The notes beneath the pieces were generated by a model. The model made no database searches, had not been told where the DNA came from, and saw nothing but the letters and a program-made list of their open reading frames with translations. From Diphasiastrum complanatum (taxonomy: Eukaryota; Streptophyta; Lycopodiopsida; Lycopodiales; Lycopodiaceae), in NCBI GenBank assembly GCA_029204225.1, contig CM055111.1, forward strand, positions 13,804,477 to 13,868,476: 64,000 nt of DNA, given 5' to 3'. Numbering within the stretch: position 1 is the first letter of the stretch; each line of letters begins with the position of its first letter. Position numbers and translations under genes: made by a program. This document shows, piece by piece, positions 44,521-55,800 of this stretch.

Positions 44521-46561
44521 AAAACAACATTTTGGAGTAGGAAGCCACCAAGGCATGTCACTCTATAGCTTATCAACAGAGCTCAAATCAGATGCAAACA
44601 ACAACGACCAACCCCATTCACATGTGCAAATTATTTTGAATTGAAGCTCTCTGCCCACACTCACATGATGCAATCGCAATTGCAGAGCCAATGGCAGTCT
44701 CAACTCCCCCATAGTTGTCAATAGGATCTCCCAAACTCACTAGCAGACTGGGTCCATTTGGGCGTAGCCATATCTGCCAGACTCCCCTTCCTCTTTGCCT
44801 TACCTACTTTCGAGCGCTAGGTGGCATGGACTTGATCTTGGGTAGCTCTGTATCAGGTCTCATATAGCTTGGATCCTCCTTTGTGGTGAACCAACACTAC
44901 TATTGTGATCGCTTCATAATCCAATGTTTGTGTATTGTGGTCCTTCTGGTTGTATTTGGCATTTGGGTTTTGTTTCTGTGCAACCCCTTTGGATCTAAAA
45001 CTTCCTTGTTTGTGGATTCATCTTGAGCGCAACACTTGCTCAAAATGTGTGTGTGTGTGTGTGTGTGTGTCTCGCAGGCGAACAAGTATTGTTGCTGTGT
45101 CTCTCTCTATTTTTCTGGCAGGCAAACATCAAAGGCCGTTACTACACGGGTGGCCCCGCAAACCTCTAGAAAGTTGATACTTGTGTGTTCCAACATGGGC
45201 CCTCCCATTCTATGAGAACCAGAGGGCCAAAATGGGGGGTAAGTGGAGACGAGTGGCATTTGGTCGGCCTTTGTGTGTGAAAAACACCTCCCTAAATCAT
45301 TAAAATTTTTATTGAAAGAGCTCCAAAATCTCAAAAGGGTTAGTCTTGGCTTCCCGAAGGGTAACACAGAAAATTTCTCCTGGTAATGGTCCTCCGGGAG
45401 TAGCCCCTGGCACCGAACGCTGTACGCGCAGTCCCTTAGATTTCTGCCACTTGGCATACTTACTAGGATCTTGAAACCGTGGCAATATCTGAGTGCTCCA
45501 TACCAGAATCCAACGGTGCGAGTGACAATGCTCTCGTGCGACTAAGATACAAGCCTCTCTCTCTCCCCTACACGAGGAATAACTACAGTAGCCTACGCAA
45601 CAAAAACACTCGCGTTCTGATAGCTTCACAGTCGCCTGCCTTTCCACAAGCAAGGGAGCGTTTGATCGGCATCCATGCTTCGCTAATGCATCATTCAATG
45701 CTGGGGAACAATATATTATCCTGAGCTTGTGTTGATTGCACAGGTTTATTACTTATTGGACGTTGCCGTTGCTGCGGGCAGCGCTCAATACCTTTTCTGT
45801 CATGCCTTTGTTTGTTGTGTTAAGTTTTTGTTTGGGATCCTTAGGGTTGCTTGTTTTGACCTGAACGTAGAATGGTCTCTCTGTGTTGGTCGTCAAAGCT
45901 TATTTCTTCTTTGTGGATTGGTGCGGGGATCTTGTCGAGGGAAGGTATTTATTCGGCATGTGTGCAAGCTTTCATGAAGTCAAGATGTCCTTTCAACGGC
46001 TTTTTTGAATCAATATTTTGTTTTTCCTCTTAGAGATTTGCACTCCAAATCTGATTCAACATAATGATGCATTTGCAACTCAGCATATATTAATTTTCTG
46101 ATGGGTATATAATATGGGAAGCTGGTTTAGGTTCATGGCATGAGTGAGAGATACATGGTTTGTGAATCGTAGCTGTAACTTTAAAGCTGTCCATTTAGGG
46201 CTTAGTTGGAGTTTATTTCTTTACTCGAGGGATGTATTATATTGTAAAGCTTTATATATTTATCGTTTATTGCTCTCCCGCTTGACCTTACTGTTTCTAT
46301 GGGATTTTAGGTATCGTGTGCTTCCTTTCACAATGTAGAACTCACGTAATATTTTTTTATTGCTTAATACAATTTACATTATTACCACGCTGCTTTTTCT
46401 ATGAAGGCTATAATGGATGTTGACGCATCACGTAACGTTATCGCTTTTCACCGAACAGAGTATGTTTATGCCTAGAAACACATCTGCAGACTCGATTGCG
46501 ACATTTCTTGAATGCTTACTTCTTGTCTCTCAATGTTGTGTTACAATTCTGGTTTGGATGA
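44521..46561. other. Intergenic region before the prolyl oligopeptidase gene
   Basis: No supported gene. A (TG)n tract lies at 45044-45070. The part 45360-45700 has higher GC content and open frames on the minus strand with no recognisable domain. This stretch probably contains the promoter and any upstream untranslated exon of the gene starting at 46706. Confidence 0.5.
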
Positions 46562-46705
46562 GCAGGACTACATGCCTCGGCTTCGGCAAGCAGCAGCATA
46601 TTGGCTGGTTCATTAGTGGGGAAAAACCGTTTGTTTCGATCGCGCACGTTATTTGCATCTCGGAGTGCACGGGAGGTGATTTTCCGCAGAAAAAGTGCAA
46701 CAACA

Positions 46706-46812
46706 ATGGGCTCCTTGCCTGAAAGCGTATGGTTGGACTACCCGGATGTGAGAAGGGATGGCTCCGTTGTCGAAGATTATCATGGAGTGCCAATTGCGGA
46801 TCCTTATCGATG
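46706..46812 (+). CDS. Prolyl oligopeptidase exon 1
   Basis: Encodes residues 1-35 and two bases of a split Trp codon (DPYRW). Donor GTAGGA. The frame is open for 48 more codons upstream, back to 46562, but without an ATG. Confidence 0.9.
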
Positions 46813-49800
46813 GTAGGACGGGAGAATGATTGATTCACATGTAACTCTTTTTTTAGTCTAAATATGTTAGGCAGTCATCCACACTTATTTGCTCATTTAG
46901 ACTTTATTTATTTTTTGATGTTGGAAACAATGTCATTTGGCAAATGACACTGCACCCAATATAGCCTCAGAATGAATAAATACTTTTCAAACTGTTTTGT
47001 GCTAGTGCTCATGTAGTAGAGCTTAGATCTGTTATGGATTTATAAGACTGATTTACATTGCCTAAACTGGTATCTGACTTTTTGGGAGCTCCAGTCTACA
47101 TACTATATAGGTCATGAAAGTGATGATGCTGATAAGTTACCATCCATTTTCTATATTTGAAACAGGCTGGAGGACCCTGATTCAAAGGAGGTAAAAGACT
47201 TTGTTGAGAGGCAAATTCAATTGACAGATTCTGTTCTTAAAACATGTGAAGGGAGAGACAAGCTAAGGGAAAAAATTACAGATCTTTTTGACTATCCTAG
47301 ATATGACTGCCCCTTCAAGCAAGGGCAAAAATATTTTTATTTCCACAATACAGGACTACAAGCTCATAGTGTGCTCTATGTTCAGGTATGGACAGGTCAC
47401 CAGTTGATTCAATTTGAACAGCCAATCCTCTACTAGAATATTTGTACTTTTAGCTTGTTTTCTGATATGAATGCCTAACTCTTGATGCTCGGGAGATCGG
47501 TAGCTGTCCTTAAGTCTTGCCTTAAGTCCATTAGTTTACGAAACGAATCACTTCAAACAAAGGGTAATTCAGATAGATTTTCAAAATGTCATCAAAGGGA
47601 CATCACAAAGCCAAATATCAACTATGTAGTTTGTTATATGTGTAGAAAGCAATTTTTGGCTTTTTCTGGATATGAAAGCTATTATATTTGTTAGTATCTA
47701 GCCACAGGATTGTATTTGTAATTTTTTTCAAGCTCTCATGGGGTAACTTTATATAGGCCAAGAAATGTAAAGCAAGTTAGGTGCTAATCAAATGGATATC
47801 AAATTGACAGGACTCTTTGGAAGGTAAAGCGGAAGTGCTTCTTGACCCTAACCAGCTCAGTGAGGATGGGACAGTTGCTGTTTCAGTTTATTCCTTCAGT
47901 GAGGATGCTAAGTATCTGGCATTGGGTATCAGTGGAAGTGGCAGTGATTGGGTCACTATAAAAGTGTTGAGGGTGGAGAATAGAATGATGCAGTTGGATA
48001 TACTTTCATGGGTAAAGTTGCAGAAAAGTTGGACCTCTAATTCTCCACCCACTAGGCTCACAAACTTTTTTGTTTCCCTCTGTATGCATACATTTTATGC
48101 TTTGTGCATGGTTTTGTCGATTGCATTTGACATCATTGGACGTCAGCAATAATGTTCTAAACTTCTAATGTATTCAACTCTAACACACGCGTGTGTGCGC
48201 ACACACGCGAGAATGATACCTATTGCTTTCATGAGATCTAGTTGTTGCCTTGGTGGTCGCAGCATTAAATTGAGTCTTCCAATGCTTTTTTGTTATGCAG
48301 GTAAAGTTTTCTTCTATTTCTTGGACCCATGACAATAAAGGCTTTTTCTACTGCCGATATCCAGCACCTACGTAAGAACCTGATATACTTGGCCTCTGGA
48401 TAATAGGCATACTTCAGGATGATTCATTTTTCTAAAATTGAGTTATGGCTGGATATGAACATCAGTAAACTTAAGCTTCTATGACATTTGTGCTACTTTG
48501 TAGTACGGCTATCTTTTTGGTTGAGAGTAATTGCAAAAGATTACAACTTTGCACATATGGGCTTGGTTTCACTAATGGTGATGTGACTTGTTGGTATGTG
48601 ACAAGCTGCTACAGTTCATTTTCTCCCATGGATGTCCAGGTATTGTTACTCATGTGGACAGCACTTTTTTTGGCAGGAACGAAGAGACAGTGGATGCTGG
48701 AACTGAAACGAATTCTAATCTTCACCACCAGCTTTACTACCATTTTTTAGGAACAGACCAATCTGAAGATATTCTTTGCTGGAAAGACCCTGACAATCCT
48801 AAATGGTTGTTTGGTTCTGAGGTGACAGATGATGGCAAGGTTGAATTTTGCTCTTTGCTAAAAACCATTTCAGTACTGGTTTAAGGGTTTTGATTTCTTG
48901 CAATACTCTTGATAGAGTAGTTATGAAAAGTGCAAGGGAGCATGAAAAGTTTGAAAAGACCCAGTTGTCAACATCAGGAAAAATTGCTAGTTTGTTATCT
49001 TCACAAGATTCTCTAGTTTTGGTTTGGAAATGTAGATATGGTACACCTAGCAACAACTTGTAATCCTTCCTCCTTATGCTTCAAAGGTTTTTCATCTTGA
49101 CGTTTGATCATAGGTGCAAAGATCTTGCATAAAACACGTCTTTCCTATATTTGCCATGAAAATTGTACCTCTTTGTCAATCTTTCCTCAAATTGTGATTC
49201 AAACCAGCATGGTTTGAACTGGAAAATAGAGTTAGGGCAAATATCTTCATTTATTCTTTATTTTTTGCTCATGATGTTTGTTTTTTTTGCCTAAAAACTT
49301 ATTTCGTTTTGGATACAATCTTTACGGAATCAATATGCAAATTTTTCCTACATCGGATCCAGGCCAATGTGAAAATATGATTGAATTCGAATAGAACCGT
49401 CATTAGATAATGTTTAGGCAGCATAGCTCTCCTATATTTGAGCCATGTGAATTATCCTAGTGTTCAAGGGCCTATTTATAAGTGTCTGATGGGCTATTTA
49501 TATTGTCATAGGGCCCAAATTAGTGCTAGGCGTATAAGTGTTACCGTTGATGTGTCTTGCTGTCTACTTACTACCATATTTGATGTTTCAAGCCAAATTT
49601 GAAAATCCCTTCAATATTTTCGAGTTATAAGTTTTAACAGTAAGCATTGAAGTCACTAATTTTATTCTAAAGTTTGATTACCCTATAGGTATCACTGATT
49701 AGGTACCTACTACTGTGCGTAGTTGCAAGCAACGTTTCGGAATGTGATCCGGAACGCGTTCTGAAATGTAATCTGGATTGTATTCCATAACGTGATTCGG

Positions 49801-52800
49801 ATCATGTTCTGGAACGTGATTTGGATTGCGTTCCGGAAATTAGGGTGAGGGTTCCCCGGAACACAATTTCTTTATTACTTTGACTTAAATTTTTTTGCTT
49901 CTCCTTGAATTTTTTTTAGGAAAATTGTATAGAAGGGTGGAGGTATGCCAGGCTATCAGCAGTAGGTTGTTAAACAAGTGCACACTGCATAATAGGAAAA
50001 GCCCTTTTGGAATTGTGAGCTATTGCAACTAATTATCACTCTTAATGCTAGTTGGGTGTCAAACTCATGGATGATGAGTGAGGATAAGGATGAACATTTG
50101 AAAGATAACTTAATGGCCTACTTAATGGATAAATTGTCAATAAATGAGCTGATTCTTTTCTCTAGAACTTGCATTGAACAGGTGATTGAAATTTAGCCAT
50201 ACACAACCTGTAAACAATCCTTGATAGGCTTGACTTGAGCTCCCAAACCTTTCTACAAGGGCCTGTCAGAGTGTGTGTTGCTTGTGGCAACTATCTATTC
50301 TTCTCCTATGTGTCAAAGTGTATCTCTATCTGCAATTGATTGGATCAATATAGGTATAGCCTCTATGCAATGGTATTTTTGCCTATTTCCAATTTATCAA
50401 TATGTTGTTCTTTTGATGCACTCATTGATGATTTTCGTGTTCTTTTAACACTAACTAAACTATGGAAAAAAGAAAAAATTAGGTCTTTTTTTCCAAAGTA
50501 AAGAAAAAAGAAGAGAAAACAAGCAAAAATCTCGGTTGCGGATTGATAACGTTTCAGAATGCACGTTCCGGAATGTTTTTGCGGTTGATCACAGTCTGCT
50601 GCAACATTGCTACTGTGATTTAAAACAATTTTGAAGAGCTCTTCAAGTTTCAATTTTCTTAAAATAGGACTTACAATAGTGAGCACCAAAGCTGCTGAAG
50701 CACTCAATTTGTGATTCAAGAACTTTCGATATGAGCACCAAAGCCGCTAGGCACTCAACATTTGTGATTCAAGAATCAATAGTCAAGAGATAGGAGCTGA
50801 TCATATATTCAATGTATGTCATGTATCATGTGACCACTAAAGTGTTTTGAATCTTGCTTAATATCATTGATCAATCATTAGTAAGTTGCAGAGTTGTAGT
50901 ATAGAACTGCGAATCTTGGTTCTGACTAGGGTTTGGAGAATCGTTTTTTGACAAAAGAGATTTTTTAAATATTTATTTTGGTGGTTTAGGATTATTTGTG
51001 GGAAGAAAGATCGCATAAATCAGAGTGAATGATCAGATTGAATTGGAACTGCAACTCTATCGATATGGGCCGGCTTAATTTTGTATTGTTTCAGAATCGA
51101 GGATAGATTATGCCAGATTTATACAATCATCGTGGCAGCTGCAGGATCAGATCAAGTCCAGCTCAATATGCATTCTGTAAGACAGGATCGGAAGCTCAAT
51201 CTCGTCTCATTAGGAGGTGTTTGCGAACTTGCAGTGCAAATGTAAGTTATGGTCCACTGCTGTTCACAGTTCTTGACAAATTGTATTCCTGAAAACTAGT
51301 TGGTATCCAGCTACACAATCTGATATTCATTACAAGTCGCTTGAGTCGCTGCATTTAACTGGAAATCAGATTGAAATCGGCGGCGTGTGGCCTACTGCTG
51401 AAAAAAAGCAGGTTTAAACAAATTATGATTATTATTTTTTGAAAAATCAATTTCTCTGCAAATTGTGATTCTTGGGATTCGCAATTCGCGAATCACGAAT
51501 AGCTGCAAATTGCGATTCGCTGCACCCATGGTAAGTTGTAACCTTACACCTACTACTGAGTATTTCTGAAGAGCTCTTATGATTTCAATTTAAGTTATAA
51601 CTTGTAACACCGAGTTGCATTGAACCAGTGGCCACTGAGCACTCAAAACTGAGCATATGTTATTGAAAAATCAACAATAAGGACTTTAGAGTTGGGGCTT
51701 GGGAGACAGGATGTGATAATCGATTGATTATAGTTTAGACTGTACAAAGCTAAATAGCATCCTAAACACTAAACTAGCACTTGTTTTTGCTATAAAAGAA
51801 GGCTAGGAATAAACCAACGAAACATAAAAACCGGAAAATGGTTTAACTGTTTGAACCTGGTGAGGGTCGATTCTTACACGTTTGAAGCATTGGCTGATTT
51901 GAACCAACCAATGGAACATTGCTATTTGTAGAGCTGCAAACTCCTTACGATTTTGTCTTTTTTACGATAGTATACTAATATTTCAATTTGAAAATAAAAT
52001 GGATACGGCCGTCCGTCCGTTACAGATTTTATAAGTTTTTGCCAGTGATAGATCACAAAGTTTATCAATTGGAAGATCTCTTTTTCACTGTTTTATGAAA
52101 TCGTACATATTTTCTGCTCTGAAAGGATGAATCATAAATTTAATGATAATTTGTAGCTAGCTTTGAATCATTAGTCAATTCAGCAAGGTGTTTTATATTT
52201 TCTGGCACAATTATTTATTGTCATCTCTGAAATATTAATGATCATCTTTACTAAGCTTTTGCTTTGCAAACTTTCTTTGAAAACAAGACAGTCTCTTCTT
52301 TTGTTGTCAGTTTTGTCTCATTTCCTTGTATTTATTTTTCAGTATCTTATCATGACTCTTGAGGAGGGATGCGATCCTGTGAATAGACTCTATTATTTTG
52401 ATCTCAGCACTCTTACAAATGGGCTGGAAGATCTGAGACATACTAGAACTTCACTTCAGTTTCAAAAGCTTATCGACAATTTTGAAGCCCAATATGAACT
52501 CATTGCTAATAACGGAAGTATATTCACTTTCCGTACAAACAAAAATGCTCCTAAGTACAAGCTTACAAGAGTTGATTTGAACAATCCAGCTGTATGGACT
52601 GATGTGATTCCTGAGTCAGAAAAGGACGTTCTGGAGTCTGTGCACTGTGTCAACGAACATCAGTTGGTGGTTTGCTACTTGAGTGATGTGAAATATGTCC
52701 TTCAAATTCATGAGCTGGATACAGGGGTTCTCACTCAACAGCTTCCTTTAGAGATCGGAACAATTTCTGCTGTTTCAGGAAGAAGGAAGGATAAGGAGGT

Positions 52801-55800
52801 CTTTTTCAGTTTTACCAGTTTTCTTACACCAGGAATCATTTACAGGTGCGACTTGACCAAGAACAACTTAGAATTGGATGTATTTCGAGAAATCATTGTG
52901 AAAGGATTCGATAGGGCATCATTTGAAACTAGACAGGTACAATTTTCTTTCCTTGTTTGTTCGTTTTCTTTGAATCACATTTATTCTGTAAAACTAGTTC
53001 TAGTTAGAGCACTTGAAGTTGGTTGGAACCTCTTTATTCCTCAGAAGTTCTAATTTTAGATATTTTCCTGCTTTTGCTGGTCACTTGCTGCTCTGACCCC
53101 GTGTCATTTTGCCAGCCTTTTCAAAGCTACAAGCTTTTTCATGCTGTTTCACCCTCATGTATTGCAATGCCAAACTTGTCCTGTTGTGCTCTATTTCATT
53201 TTTAGGGAGCTTTGCTCTCTGTCAACAACCTGCTCTCCTATTAACAACTATAGTTGGTTCTTTCTGTTGGCCCTATGTGCAAGGTAGCCGCTGATTTATT
53301 GGTTTACCTGGAGTTTTATGTCCTTGCTCTGAGGAATTTCAATCATAATAGCAAACAGTGTTTCTACCAAGCAGTCTAGTACCGATTGGCTTGTTTACTT
53401 TGCCTCCAAAACATGGCCTAGTAATAAGTTCTCATGTTTCTTATCTGCAGGTTTTTGCTCCAAGCAAGGACGGCACAAGGATACCCATGTTTATTGTGTC
53501 AAAGAAGGATCTTGTTCTTAATGGAGCTCATCCAGCACTACTATATGGCTATGGGGGTTTTAACATTAGCATAACACCAGCTTTTAGCATATCAAAAATA
53601 GTGCTTATTCGACATTTTGGTGCAATTTTTGCTAGTGCAAATATCAGAGGTGGGGGAGAGTATGGTGAAGAGTGGCACAAAGCAGGTTGCCTTGGTATAA
53701 AACAAAATTGTTTTGATGACTTTCAAGCATGTGCTGAGTTCCTAATAAGAGAAAAATATACGCAGCCTGGAAAACTGGGGATTGAAGGAGCGAGCAATGG
53801 TGGCCTACTGGTTGCAGCCTGTATAAATCAGGTAGCATTTAACCTTGTCCAAACTTCAAATTTGAAGGTGCCTTATTTCATTTTTAGCTATTTTTTTATT
53901 TCCCCTCAATAAAAACATTTGACAAAAGAACTTTGAAATCTTGATTAAGAAGGTCTAAGAAAGAAAGAGCGTCTCTGGAAGGATTTCATCTATGCTGAGA
54001 GGTTTGAATGTTTTACGAGCTTTATCCTATCTTGGCTTTCTCGATCCCTTTCGAATCTACTCTGTTAACCTTTGATGGTATTCATTTTTGTGGGCTATTT
54101 TGACTGAATGTTCTCAGAAAGTGAACAAGTGCTGTAAAACTTTTGACTGGTCTTTCTAATATTAAGAGACTGCAAAAGGAAGCTGTTAATTGTATGCATC
54201 GTGTTGGAAGAATTCTGGAACTAAGATGTTGAGACTCGACACACATGTAGGACTCATTATTGAAAATCAGGGAATGTTCGGAATCTAATACTAGACTCAC
54301 TATGGGAAAGAAGACCTGGCATTTCCTTCTTTTTAGCATAAGACGCCTTGTGCCACTGCAACAGGGGTCAGATGATGTCCTGAAGCCTCCTTGAAGCCAG
54401 TGCGGGGGCTTAGTAATAGGGTTAGATGCTGTAAAAACACTGAACTCCTTGAAGCTCCTTGAAGCCAGCGGATGTGTGTTAGATGCCCTAAAAAGAGTGT
54501 GAACCAATGGCTGGCTGAAACAAGTGATGGGCGTAATGATGTGCGTAAGATGCTGTCAGAATTATTCTAGGGTTACTAGAACAAATGTAACGGGCATAGG
54601 TTTTACCTGTTCCTAAGGAAAAACCTTATGAATGGTATCTATGAATGTGATGTTCCAAACGGCCTAAAAAATTATCCCTCCTAAACTAAGATAAGACCAG
54701 AATTTGCAATTGGAGCTTCCAAACTTCTGCTGGTAACTATGCTTAGAACTGATATTCAAATGCTAATCTCAATAGTTTAATCTTACAAATTACATTCCTA
54801 TGCTTTCTAAGAATGACATTGCATTTCTCTTATCAGTAAATTCTGTACAAGTCAGGGGCCACTCTCAAAATTTGGTTTCCACCCTGAGTGTGCATGTGCT
54901 GGTTGCTGCTTTCTCTTTTCAGATCTCCACATGATTTTGTTTACTTTTAGAACTGCGATTCACAATCCCCATCTCGAGCTAATGAGAATGCCCAGCAACA
55001 ACATTATCTGGATAGCTTATCATCAATGGTTATGATCTTCTGCAACCTGCTCTACATGCATTCCTCTATGATCTCACGAAATTTGATGTGCTCTATTCTT
55101 TCTAGCAAATTTTCTGCTGTACATTTTTGCATGCACCTTCAAAACTGCATGAATAGAGTACTTTTTCATTGCCTTTACTTAGTTTCAGTCACTCTTTTTG
55201 GTTGGTCTGCTTTTCATATTGTAGCATTTATGTGTGATGAATTTGATGTTGGAAGATTTTGTGGTTGAACCATAGGGTTAACGATTGCATGTGTCCTTTG
55301 TGATGTTCGGTATTGTCGTAGGCATATTGTTGCTATCTCCTTTCTAGTGTTTCCACGAACCGTGGTTTGTTGGTGACCGAACCACGATTCGTCAAAGAAT
55401 CGATTGGATCCAGAAATAAAAATGGTTCTTTGATTGTGACATTAACGATTCTTTGTTTTGGCTTTCCAATGTTTCAAATGTGTACCTAGTATATTGTGTG
55501 ATGGATGTTTGATGCTGGATCATGAATAAATCATAAACTACAATGCTAAGTGGAAGTTGGAGCATGCAATTTAGTTTGTGAAGTTTGAAATGTGTGACTA
55601 ATGTCTCGTGGACCTTTTTGAAAAGCCTTTTCGCAATCCAGTGAAGCACATTCAATATGGGAAAAAATCGGCTTTGTCGGGAAAGAAATGGTGAAACATT
55701 TTTAGAAATTAGGGTTTTTTCTGTTTTGTTCCTAGCCTTTTGTTAAAGGAAAACCAAGTGTTGTTTAAATGTCTAGACAGTGATTATGGCTCTATACAAT

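Noticed and set aside
45107-45698. Two overlapping minus-strand frames of 116 and 129 codons before the prolyl oligopeptidase gene
   Set aside because: They lack recognisable domains, overlap each other in different frames and lie in a GC-richer upstream region where long frames arise by chance.
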